DNA of 33,038 nucleotides from Planctomycetaceae bacterium (GTDB lineage Bacteria; Planctomycetota; Planctomycetia; Planctomycetales; Planctomycetaceae): NCBI GenBank assembly GCA_028291565.1, contig JAQGHT010000931.1:1-33038 (forward strand). Reading direction: 5' to 3'. Under the pieces are notes generated by a model. It was not told the origin of the DNA. It saw nothing but the letters and a program-made list of their open reading frames with translations, and searched no databases. The number at the start of each line of letters is the position of its first letter. Positions within the stretch are counted from its first letter, which is position 1. Positions 1-7,922 of this stretch are shown here, piece after piece. The position numbers and the translations under genes are program-made.

Positions 1-51
1 TGCTCTGCTTGCGAAGCGACTTGGTTCGGCTTATGCTTAAGAATGAATTCT

Positions 52-146
52 CATGGTGCTTCGGGCACCATGTTTGTGACGAGTTCCGCCGGGTGTTGCA
101 CCCGGTGGTTCGAAACTCTCCGCTTTAGACGAAGCGTCAAGAGTTT
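52..146 (+). promoter_or_regulatory. Run of three hairpins upstream of the first TPR gene
   Basis: Three consecutive inverted repeats are visible. CATGGTGC (52-59) pairs with GCACCATG (65-72) around a TTCGG loop. CCGGGTG (89-95) pairs with CACCCGG (99-105) around TTG. AAACTCT (113-119) pairs with AGAGTTT (140-146) and encloses CGCTT/AAGCG (121-125/132-136). None is followed by a clear T run, so a simple terminator is unlikely on the + strand. They could be the structured 5' leader of the gene starting at 262, a small RNA, or the 3' structure of a gene outside the window. Confidence 0.45.
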
Positions 147-261
147 TGAACAGGTAGCTCGACGACGAACTGATCTTCGATGTCCGACTGGTTTTCGACC
201 GGCCGGTCACCGAAATGAGTCCGCGTGACGCATCCATCATTCCTGAGACGGAACGAACCCT

Positions 262-3200
262 ATGGCACGGCACCGGTTTGCTCTGGTGTTTCTGGCTGTT
301 TTGTCGCTCGCGACTTCAAGTGCTACGGCTGCCGAGCCGTACTTGCAGTTCGCGGAAGCATTGCGACAACGCCAATATTTTGACACGGCCTTGGAGTATC
401 TCGAATGGGCTGACACCCGTCCGAATATCCCCGGAGACGTGAAGGCTGTCATTCCTTTCGAAAAAGCGACCACGCTCATTGCGCTGTCGAAGGATCAAAA
501 GAACCCTGAAGTGGCTTTGGCCACGTTAAATAAGGCCCAACTGTTCCTGGAACAGTTTCTGAAGGCCAATCCCGATCATCCGAAGGCCGCCAAGGCCAGT
601 GCGGAAGCCGCCGTCGTCTTGCAGACGCGTGGCAAGGTCGCTCTGCAACAGGCTCGATCACCGAGCAATGTCGTTAAAAAAGCCGAGTTCATGAAGCAGG
701 CCAAGGAGTATTTTGGCAAGGCGAAAGGCATGTTTATCGCCGCCTCTGAAAAGTACTCCAAAGAGCATCAGGCGTTCGGGGCGCACGTCGACAAAGCCAA
801 AGAGCCGGAAAAATATGAGCAATGGGGCGATGTCGAACGGTTGATGATTCGCGCGAAGTTGGACGCAGCCATCGTGGAGTACGAAGAAGCTCAGACGTTT
901 GAAAAGGACGATCCTCAGTACAAGGAATCTTTGAAATCGGCCGCAGCCAAATTTGAAGATCTGCATGCCCGGCATCGCAGTCAGGTTGCTGGCTTGCTGG
1001 CTCGTGTCTATCAGGGCAAGTGCTTTGAAGAACAGGGTGACCTGCAAAAGGCGATGGGGCTCTATAACGAACTGTTGTCCCACAAGGGTGAAACAGATGT
1101 GATGCGGAATCTGCAGGCCCAGGTCATGCACTTTAAGCTGATTTGCCTGAATTCCGCCGCGAAAGCAGACTATATCCTGGTCGACAAACTGGCGACGGAA
1201 TGGATCAAGGAAAATCCGGGGATGTCCCGCACCAGACATGCGACGGGAATTCGTTATGAACAGGCGCGGGCGCTGGAGGCCATGACCAAAGACAAGGCCC
1301 TCAATTTGCCCGACGACAAGAAAAAGCAAATCCTGAACGAAGCGCTGACGATCGCTCGGATGATCGCGAGTCGCCCCGGTGAATATCGTGACCAGGGCCA
1401 GGCGATGGTCACTCGCTTGATGGCGGCACTGAATCGTGACGGCAAAGATCCGAAGGATTTCGATACGGCCTATGGAATGGCGCGTGAGTTGGTGAATAAA
1501 CTCAAAGAATTGGGAGATGCCGTCAAGGCGGCGAAAGATGCCAAAGACGCCGATCCTGAAGATATCAAGCGTATGGAGCGCGGATTTGACCTGCACAAGA
1601 ACGAAACCGCCCGTTTGTTGAACTTGGCCTTGTCATTACGCGATTCCAATTCCAAGACCAAGGAAGTCAACATCGCCCGGTATTCGCTGTGTTACGTCTA
1701 CTTGCTACAGGGACGTTTGTATGATTCCGCGGTGTTGGGCGAATGGGTCGCCAAGCGTTATGCAGGCGATGAGGACAACGACACCACGGCCTCGGATTCC
1801 GCCTATGTTGCAATGGCAGCGTATGCTCGAGCCTACAATCTCAAGGGAAACAACGACAAGCAGGCGGACATCCAGAAGATGATCGCCATTTGCGATTTGA
1901 TCGTGGCGAAATGGCCCAAGACTCCGAAGGAAATCGACGCCTGGGATATGCTGGGCAAGACTTATCTGCAGACCAAGGAATACGAAAAAGCGGCCGGCGC
2001 CTTTGAGAAAATTCCACCCGAATCCGGAAAATATCTGGATGCGCAGTTATTGCTGGGGCAAGCCCTGTGGGAAGCGGCCATCGAGTTGATGAACAAGCCG
2101 GTTGAAGAGCGTGCTGCTCCGGAAAAGCTGGCTGCATTGCAGAAAAAAGCTCAGGAAGTCTTGAAGAATGCGATCAGCATTCTGGAGCCCAAACTGGCCG
2201 AGGCTGAACAGCTCCCCGCAGGTCTGGCGGTCGCCAAGCTGACGTTGGCGCAAATTGCCAATCAGACGAACCAATTCGCGGAAGCGATCAAGTACCTGGA
2301 AACGGACAAGCGTTCGGTATTGACTGCGATCGTGTTGAAGGAAGGGGAAGTTCGGGGGACGAGTGGACCTAAGAGCATCAAGTTCGCGCAGGAAGTCTAC
2401 AAACAGATCTTGCGAGCCTATATCGGCATGCAGAATCTGGACAAAGCCCGGACGGCGATGTCCGAAATGGAGAAACTCGCGGCAGGCCAGGGCAAGGATA
2501 TTTTGCCAATCTACATCAACCTTGGACGCCAGTTCAAGGAAGAGCTCGATCGCCTCGCCAAAGCGGATCCACAGCAACATCAAGTGACGTTAAAGTCCTT
2601 CGAAAGTTTCCTGTCCAGCATGCTCGCTCGGAAAGAGGGGCAAACGTACAGTTCTCTGGCGTGGATGGGAGCGATGTATATCTCGCTCGGCGAAGGCATC
2701 GAGGACAAAGCGCTCGCCGCCAAATTCTTCGCGGCCGGTAGTCAGGCTTATAACGATCTGGTCACCAAAAGCGGTGAGGATCCCAAGTTCTGTACCAAGG
2801 ATCAACTGCTGTCCGCGAAAGCGCAACTCGTCGCCTGCAAGCGAAAAGCGGGTGAATTCGAAGCGGCTTTGGACATGATGAAAGAGCTGCTGAAAGAACG
2901 CCCGAACGCGATCGATACGCAAACGGAAGCGGCCATGATCTTCCAGGACTGGGGCGCGGCCGGGCAAACGGATTCGCCCAAGAAGTGGATCGTGGCGATG
3001 CTGGGTGACGAGGTCACGGCGAAAGACCATCCAAAAATCGGCATGTGGGGTTGGGCAGGGTTGTACAAGAAAATGTCCGCCTCGAAAGACGCCGACAAGT
3101 TCAAAGAGCAAATTCTTGAGGCCCGGTACAATATCGCTTTTTGCCGGTATAGCGGCGGATTGAACGAAAACGGCGCCAAGCGGACGAAGATTCTGGAAGC

Positions 3201-3768
3201 CGCACATACGGACATTTCGCGGACCGCCCTGCAGAACGCATTCACGGAAAAGCAATACGACAGATTCAATGCGCTCTATCGCAAGATCGCTGAAGACATG
3301 GGCAAGCCCGTGCAGGATCTGCCCAAAGACAAGAATGACATAGTCATCAATCAGGTACCAGGCTCTGAAGAGAAAAAAAACGAGCAGGCGGAAATCAAGA
3401 AAAATGAGCTGAAAGAAAAGAAGAAGGCCGACAAACCGAACCCTGCAGCGAATCCAGCGGCGGCCGAGAGTTCGGCCATGATGATGATGGGCGGCGTGAT
3501 CGTCGTGTTCCTGGTCGGATTTGGGGCCTGGTTCTTCATGAAAGCAGGCAAGGGCAAACGTAAGTCGCTGGCGGCCGCCCCCGCGGATAGTGTGGCATTT
3601 CCGCCTACATTTGCGGGACCAGTGACAGCTCCGGCTGCTCCAGTCGTCAAGAAAAAGGCCCCGACGAGTGCTGGGCCAGCTACGGCGACCACGGCTGCGC
3701 CGCGTGCTCAATCGAGTACTTCGACCGCGGCGGCAAAGCCCAAGTCGACTAAACCCAAGCCAGAATGA
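262..3768 (+). CDS. Large secreted TPR-repeat protein with C-terminal membrane anchor
   Basis: The 1168-residue product starts with a Sec signal peptide (hydrophobic stretch about residues 6-22, Ala-rich cleavage region before EPY). Most of the rest is helical repeat sequence with TPR character, for example around residues 243-270 and 558-585, where Gly/Ala/Tyr spacing is TPR-like. A run of four Met opens a single transmembrane helix at about 1072-1095, followed by a Lys-rich stop-transfer patch and an Ala/Pro/Thr/Lys-rich tail. The bulk should therefore lie outside the cytoplasmic membrane with the tail inside. It is followed 68 bp later by a second secreted TPR protein and then ExbB/ExbD genes, so a scaffold or partner role in that envelope complex is inferred. 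I do not recognise a named family beyond TPR. The start is supported by the signal peptide directly after it; the ribosome binding site is weak. Confidence 0.85.
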   Translation: MARHRFALVFLAVLSLATSSATAAEPYLQFAEALRQRQYFDTALEYLEWADTRPNIPGDVKAVIPFEKATTLIALSKDQKNPEVALATLNKAQLFLEQFLKANPDHPKAAKASAEAAVVLQTRGKVALQQARSPSNVVKKAEFMKQAKEYFGKAKGMFIAASEKYSKEHQAFGAHVDKAKEPEKYEQWGDVERLMIRAKLDAAIVEYEEAQTFEKDDPQYKESLKSAAAKFEDLHARHRSQVAGLLARVYQGKCFEEQGDLQKAMGLYNELLSHKGETDVMRNLQAQVMHFKLICLNSAAKADYILVDKLATEWIKENPGMSRTRHATGIRYEQARALEAMTKDKALNLPDDKKKQILNEALTIARMIASRPGEYRDQGQAMVTRLMAALNRDGKDPKDFDTAYGMARELVNKLKELGDAVKAAKDAKDADPEDIKRMERGFDLHKNETARLLNLALSLRDSNSKTKEVNIARYSLCYVYLLQGRLYDSAVLGEWVAKRYAGDEDNDTTASDSAYVAMAAYARAYNLKGNNDKQADIQKMIAICDLIVAKWPKTPKEIDAWDMLGKTYLQTKEYEKAAGAFEKIPPESGKYLDAQLLLGQALWEAAIELMNKPVEERAAPEKLAALQKKAQEVLKNAISILEPKLAEAEQLPAGLAVAKLTLAQIANQTNQFAEAIKYLETDKRSVLTAIVLKEGEVRGTSGPKSIKFAQEVYKQILRAYIGMQNLDKARTAMSEMEKLAAGQGKDILPIYINLGRQFKEELDRLAKADPQQHQVTLKSFESFLSSMLARKEGQTYSSLAWMGAMYISLGEGIEDKALAAKFFAAGSQAYNDLVTKSGEDPKFCTKDQLLSAKAQLVACKRKAGEFEAALDMMKELLKERPNAIDTQTEAAMIFQDWGAAGQTDSPKKWIVAMLGDEVTAKDHPKIGMWGWAGLYKKMSASKDADKFKEQILEARYNIAFCRYSGGLNENGAKRTKILEAAHTDISRTALQNAFTEKQYDRFNALYRKIAEDMGKPVQDLPKDKNDIVINQVPGSEEKKNEQAEIKKNELKEKKKADKPNPAANPAAAESSAMMMMGGVIVVFLVGFGAWFFMKAGKGKRKSLAAAPADSVAFPPTFAGPVTAPAAPVVKKKAPTSAGPATATTAAPRAQSSTSTAAAKPKSTKPKPE

Positions 3769-3836
3769 TCGTCCTGATTACAATCGCCTCGGGGCGGCAA
3801 GCACGTTTGATTTGAAATTCTGAAGGAATCCAGCGC

Positions 3837-4904
3837 ATGTCTCGTTTTGGACAGGTCCTGTTGGTCGCAGCCGTATTGTTTGGCGTCAATTCCGCAACTC
3901 GCGCGGCTGACATCATCGAGCTTCGTGGCGAAGCCGTTAAGCTCAACGGCACGATCACGGAAGTCACCAAGGATAAGGTGACGATGAAGACGACTAAGGA
4001 TGAAACCAAGGAAATTCCCATTAGTCAGATTGTGGATATCACATGGACTGGGGAGCCGTCATCGCTCAAGCAAGGCCGGGGTCATGAAGCGGGCGGGCGT
4101 TTGACGCAGGCCCTCGATTCATACGCCAGAGCAGTGACAGACTACAAAGCTGATGCGGCGTTTGTGAAGAATGATATCGAGTACTTTCCAATTCGTGTCG
4201 AAGCCCGTCTGGCGATGAACGATCCGGCGAAAATCCCGACCACCTTGAAGAAACTGACCGATTTCATTGCCAAGAACAGCAATTCGCGGCACTTTTACGA
4301 GGCTTCCAGCTATGTTGTTGATCTGAACCTGGCCAAAAAAGATGCGGCCGGTGCCAAAACGGCTGCAGAAGCACTGGCTCGCGCACCCGGCAATGAGCAG
4401 AAAATGGCAGCCAAGATTGGCCTGGGGCGCGCTGCAATTCTCGAAAATCAACTGCCCGAAGCACAGAAGTCCTTTGAGGAAGCAGCGGCCATGCCGGCCA
4501 ATGGCCCGGGTGAAGAATCGCGCAAGCAGGAGGCTCGGCTGGGAGTTGCCCAATGTCTGTCTCTGGACAAGAAGTACGACGAAGCCGTCAAGTTGCTGGA
4601 CGATATTATCGCCAAAGCCTCAGCCGAAAATTCGCGAGTTCAAGCCGAAGCTTACGTTCGCCAGGGGGAGTGCTACGAGGCTTTGGGCAAATCCAAAGAA
4701 GCCTTATTGGCCTATCTCCATGTCGATGTCTTATTTGCCAATGAAAAGTCGGTCCATCCCGAGGCCTTGTACCACTTGTCCAAGCTTTGGACTGCGGTGC
4801 AACAACCCGACCGGGCCAGTGAAGCTGTCGACAAATTGAATAGTGAATATCCGAATAGTCCCTGGTCGCAGAAACTCAAAGGGGCCGGTCCAGGGGGCGC
4901 ATGA
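3837..4904 (+). CDS. Secreted TPR-repeat protein
   Basis: A 355-residue protein with a signal peptide (about residues 1-24, ending near TRAAD). A short beta-rich segment follows (about 25-78, alternating Val/Thr/Lys/Ile), possibly a small SH3- or Sm-like fold. The remainder is TPR-like helical repeats; the clearest is about residues 270-297, with YVRQGECYEALGKSKEALLA spacing. The start has a good Shine-Dalgarno sequence (GAAGGA, 9 nt upstream). It lies 68 bp after the larger TPR gene and upstream of exbB, and the two TPR genes probably share a transcript. Function is unknown. Periplasmic TPR proteins next to ExbB/ExbD recall YbgF/CpoB beside TolQRA in proteobacteria, but no homology is claimed. 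Confidence 0.82.
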   Translation: MSRFGQVLLVAAVLFGVNSATRAADIIELRGEAVKLNGTITEVTKDKVTMKTTKDETKEIPISQIVDITWTGEPSSLKQGRGHEAGGRLTQALDSYARAVTDYKADAAFVKNDIEYFPIRVEARLAMNDPAKIPTTLKKLTDFIAKNSNSRHFYEASSYVVDLNLAKKDAAGAKTAAEALARAPGNEQKMAAKIGLGRAAILENQLPEAQKSFEEAAAMPANGPGEESRKQEARLGVAQCLSLDKKYDEAVKLLDDIIAKASAENSRVQAEAYVRQGECYEALGKSKEALLAYLHVDVLFANEKSVHPEALYHLSKLWTAVQQPDRASEAVDKLNSEYPNSPWSQKLKGAGPGGA

Positions 4905-5294
4905 TTGGGGACAATAAAGATTCAGAATCCGGCATTACTGGAGTCAATCATCTGGAATCTGTCAGGGCATCTGTTTAGAATTCATGACATAGCCTTTTCG
5001 GCCTCCTGCACGCCTTTGGGCTGACCCCGTAGTTTTCGCGATTTTTGCCCTACCATTTTTCGTGGTGGACACGCAGAATTAAGGATTGTGGTGCAATACC
5101 ACTGACTCCAGTCCGCTCCAGCGAGAGCGGAAAATCAGCATAAAATGTCACGTTATCCTGTCATTGAGCAAAGAATCACACTCAATCACTGAGATTTCCA
5201 TTGAGAAATGGTACGATTCTCGGGTTGATTATCAACACACCTCGAAAACCAGTCGCAATTCTCAACGTCTGTTTTTCGACGGCAATATGCTGGA
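4905..5294. other. Intergenic stretch before exbB
   Basis: No convincing gene. Two small hairpins are visible: GTGGT/ACCAC at 5088-5102 and CCGCTC/GAGCGG at 5113-5130. Neither has a clear T run. The downstream part is occupied by one copy of the 75-nt dispersed element, listed separately. Confidence 0.5.
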
Positions 5295-5369
5295 CACGGT
5301 TAAGAGTGAGTCGTTTGATCGCGGCGATCAGTGTTGAAGAAGACTCATTCGTGACCGCGAATAGTAAAA
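5295..5369 (+). repeat. 75-nt gene-upstream element, copy A (before exbB)
   Basis: This segment matches 27191-27265 (reverse complement) at about 65 of 75 positions without gaps, and 27994-28067 (reverse complement) with one gap. Read towards the gene it starts CACGGTTAAG, contains TGATC/GATCA arms around a GC-rich pentamer, then TTCG/CGAA arms, and ends in an A-rich AGTAAAA. The end lies 45 nt before the preferred ATG of exbB at 5415. Copies B and C have the same orientation relative to their downstream genes, which argues for a function at gene starts, either as promoter/operator or RNA leader. Confidence 0.8.
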
Positions 5370-5414
5370 ATAACAGCTTTCAGCCTTACGGATCATTTGG
5401 AGCATTACAGGGCG

Positions 5415-6290
5415 ATGGTTCAGAACATGCGAAGCAACGAAAGTGGAATGCGGGTCTGGTATTGGATGGTCGTCCTGGCCCTGGCTTTTGGCTTGACCAA
5501 TGTCGCCATGGAGCCTGGCTGGCAAAACACCTTGCGGGCGCAAGAAGATGCTGAGGGTGACGCGAAGGCGGATACGAAAGCTGATGCCAAGGCAGACGCA
5601 CCGGTGGAACGCCGCAGCTACCTGATGTGGATCATGATCGCGTCCGGCCCGTTCGGTGCCTGTATCGCGATTGAGTCGTTCACGCTCGTGGCCTTGATCG
5701 CCATGAACATTATGCAGTTTCGGCGCGATAATTTTCTGCCAGCCGCTTTGATTGAGGCATTTGAGCAGAAGATCGCGGCTCGAGACTATCAAGGCGCCTA
5801 TGAAGCGGCAAAGGCGAACGACTCGTACCTCGGCAAAGTGTTAACAGCGGGTATGGCTCGGTTGTCCAAGGGGCAGGAAGAAGCCATGACCGGCATGCAA
5901 GAAGCCGGCGACGAAGAATCCATGTACCTCGAACACAAGATGAGCTACATCGGTTTGATCGTTGCGACGGCTCCGATGCTTGGTCTATTGGGTACGGTGC
6001 AGGGTATGATCGATTCATTCCGCGTTATCGCAGAATCCGAAACGTCGCCCAAGCCGAAGGAACTGGCCGAAGGTATTATGACGGCCCTCGTGACGACGAT
6101 GGAAGGCCTTGTTGTGGCAATCCCGGCGATCTTCGCGTTCGGTTTGTTCAAAAACAAGATTGGCAAACTGCAATTTGAAGTCGGAATGGTCTCAGAAGGA
6201 TTGATGAGCAAGTTGTTCGCCTCAGCGAAGAAGGGCGGAGCCGCACCGGCTGCCGCGACCGCTGCAGCCCCCGCCAATCCTTCAGTCTAA
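5415..6290 (+). CDS. MotA/TolQ/ExbB proton channel family protein
   Basis: A 291-residue protein. The N-terminal hydrophobic stretch (about residues 12-32) looks like a signal peptide or first helix. It is followed by an acidic/Lys segment with repeated KAD units (about 45-60). The ExbB core follows: one helix about 70-96, a cytoplasmic domain with a helical repeat (about 100-165), then two helices, one containing the family-typical APMLGLLGTVQGMI sequence and one around 225-245. ExbB/TolQ forms the pentameric inner-membrane channel that couples proton flow to envelope work through ExbD/TolR. Three ExbD genes follow, which fixes the role. A longer in-frame reading uses TTG at 5397. ATG at 5415 is preferred, with AGGG just upstream at very short spacing; ATG 5448 is also possible. 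The Ala/Pro-rich tail is unremarkable. Confidence 0.9.
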   Translation: MVQNMRSNESGMRVWYWMVVLALAFGLTNVAMEPGWQNTLRAQEDAEGDAKADTKADAKADAPVERRSYLMWIMIASGPFGACIAIESFTLVALIAMNIMQFRRDNFLPAALIEAFEQKIAARDYQGAYEAAKANDSYLGKVLTAGMARLSKGQEEAMTGMQEAGDEESMYLEHKMSYIGLIVATAPMLGLLGTVQGMIDSFRVIAESETSPKPKELAEGIMTALVTTMEGLVVAIPAIFAFGLFKNKIGKLQFEVGMVSEGLMSKLFASAKKGGAAPAAATAAAPANPSV

Positions 6291-6576
6291 GAGGTTGGCA
6301 GGGAACTTGACACATTCCGTGCTTCTCTGAGTACTGGACCTTCACAACTGAGTTTTTGTTCGCTCGTAAATTGCGCGGCAGGGTCAGCATGGTTCTGACG
6401 GACGGTTGAGTAACCTGACTTTCGTTCAACCTACGACGACAACAGGTGCCAGGAATTAGTTGGTTGGTGTGGTGAGTGGTGCGGATTCAGTAAGTCCCGC
6501 AGACTGGTGAAGCGGGCAGTAGCACATTCCGTCAAATGAATTCCACTGCGGCAGCACGTTCAACAGGAAGACCGAC
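6291..6576. other. Intergenic stretch between exbB and the first exbD
   Basis: No gene seen in this 286-bp spacer. A TTGACA at 6308-6313 resembles a -35 box but has no good -10 at 16-18 nt. The 10-mer CACATTCCGT occurs at both ends of the spacer, near 6312 and 6523. The exb genes may still be co-transcribed. Confidence 0.3.
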
Positions 6577-7053
6577 ATGGATAATCCCGAAGTTGACATG
6601 ACACCCATGATCGACTGCGTCTTTCAATTGATTACCTTCTTCATGCTGGTGATCAACTTTGAAAGTACTTCGGCCGACGAGCGCGTCAAATTGCCTGAGA
6701 GCGAGATCGCCAAGCCTCCCAAGGTCAAACGCGAAGACGAAGTCGTGATCAATATCGGCTTCATACGGAAGCACGACGGCACGAAACGCAACCCCGATGG
6801 CTCGACAGACAACGTCGATCCGCTGGTCTTTTTAAATGGCGAAGATATTCCTGTCGGAGCCATGACTCCGCGCATCAAGAAGGATCTGCAGTTGTACAAA
6901 CTCCAGCATCCCGGCGAAGCGATCAAAACGGTTGTCAAGATCCGCGCTGACTCCGAAACTCCGATCGGTGCGGTCCAGGAGCTGATTAAGCTCTATCAGG
7001 AACAGAAATACGAAAAGTTTGCTCTGCAGGCGATGGAAGCCGAACAGGACTAG
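6577..7053 (+). CDS. ExbD/TolR family protein (copy 1)
   Basis: A 158-residue single-pass protein. The short cytoplasmic N-terminus runs into the ExbD signature DMTPMIDCVFQLITFFML (about residues 7-24), whose Asp is the conserved proton-relay residue of the family. A roughly 130-residue periplasmic domain follows, with the usual RADSETPIG strand near 128-136. AGGAAG about 8 nt upstream supports the ATG. It is the most divergent of the three ExbD copies here: its periplasmic domain has a different sequence from the pair downstream, suggesting an asymmetric ExbD partner set around one ExbB. It lies 286 bp after exbB and 115 bp before copy 2. Confidence 0.9.
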   Translation: MDNPEVDMTPMIDCVFQLITFFMLVINFESTSADERVKLPESEIAKPPKVKREDEVVINIGFIRKHDGTKRNPDGSTDNVDPLVFLNGEDIPVGAMTPRIKKDLQLYKLQHPGEAIKTVVKIRADSETPIGAVQELIKLYQEQKYEKFALQAMEAEQD

Positions 7054-7168
7054 TTTTCTTATTGTCTGGTCTTCCAAGACCGTGGCGTGCCAGACGCTGG
7101 ACAGCAATGTCGGCGCGACAAAACTCATTGATTCGCAGCAATGTCCCTGGAATGTGGAGTCACACGGA

Positions 7169-7669
7169 ATGGTGGAGCGCAGAACCGAATTGGCGATACC
7201 GAAACCGGACATGACACCGATGATCGACTGTGTCTTCCAGTTGATGATTTTTTTCATGTTGACTCTGAAAATCGTCTCAGCGGAAGGCAATTTCGACATC
7301 AATATGCCAATCGGGCAAAGTTCCGGAACTCCGGATCCATTGGCTCAGGATCTAAAAGTCCGCCTAAAAGCGGATGTGAATGGAAATCTGGTCAACATTC
7401 AGTTTGGCAGCCGCAGTCTAGGTAATGATGAGCGGGCATTCGCACAACTGAACGAGGAAGTTTTGCGTTCCATTGGTGGCCAACCAGGTGGCCCGGCTGC
7501 GAAAGATGCCGAAGTCGAACTTGATGCCGACTACAATCTGCACTACAGCTACATCGTGAAAGCCATCAGCGCTTGCACGGGGCGATTTGACAAACGCACA
7601 AAACAAGTCATCCGATACATCGAAAAGATCAAGTTCGCGCCGCCCAAGGCGAAGGGTGCGAATAGCTAG
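7169..7669 (+). CDS. ExbD/TolR family protein (copy 2, tandem duplicate)
   Basis: A 166-residue protein with a cytoplasmic stub, the transmembrane signature DMTPMIDCVFQLMIFFML (about residues 14-31, conserved Asp present) and a periplasmic domain. The frame is open from 7019, but ATG 7169 is chosen for two reasons: GGAG lies 9 nt upstream, and this start gives exactly the length and N-terminus of copy 3. By eye it is roughly 83% identical to copy 3. The long stretch from GNDERAF to SYIVKA is identical, while residues about 48-55, just after the membrane helix, differ almost completely. This suggests recent duplication or gene conversion with change confined to the membrane-proximal linker. 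Confidence 0.88.
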   Translation: MVERRTELAIPKPDMTPMIDCVFQLMIFFMLTLKIVSAEGNFDINMPIGQSSGTPDPLAQDLKVRLKADVNGNLVNIQFGSRSLGNDERAFAQLNEEVLRSIGGQPGGPAAKDAEVELDADYNLHYSYIVKAISACTGRFDKRTKQVIRYIEKIKFAPPKAKGANS

Positions 7670-7700
7670 CGTGTGATCCCCTGCAGGCGACACCGTATTC

Positions 7701-7784
7701 GACTTCTGCAGGCAATTTCGCCAGAGCGCGGGGCTGTTCAGTCCATTTCAGGTCCGACGCCTGAGGTTTGGAAACCTTGGCTAC
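7701..7784 (-). repeat. 84-nt dispersed repeat, copy 1
   Basis: The reverse complement of this segment aligns without gaps to 19080-19163, with about 63 of 84 matches by eye. It contains GCCAAGG, CAAACCT and the block GGCGTCGGACCTG. It lies in the spacer between the two duplicated exbD genes. No reading frame is shared with a neighbour, so it looks like a non-coding dispersed element. The flanking CTCTCGCGGAGATCTCTC (7805-7822) also has partial dyad symmetry. Confidence 0.7.
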
Positions 7785-7922
7785 CGTAAAGTAGCGGCGG
7801 AAAATCTCTCGCGGAGATCTCTCCGTCGAAAAATGAGGCCGTTCAAAAAGGCGTTTTAGCACTGGGGCCTGAATAGATCCGAGTTTATTGGTATTCCAAC
7901 CTGAACTGAGAAGGCTCACGAA

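Noticed and set aside
658-1596. 312-codon open frame on the minus strand
   Set aside because: Antisense to the TPR gene, with no ribosome binding site and a His/Phe/Arg/Leu-rich composition typical of a reverse-strand shadow.
2590-3711. 373-codon open frame on the minus strand
   Set aside because: Opposite the 3' part of the TPR gene, whose signal peptide, repeats and membrane anchor are convincing. The reverse translation is Arg/His-rich without domain features.
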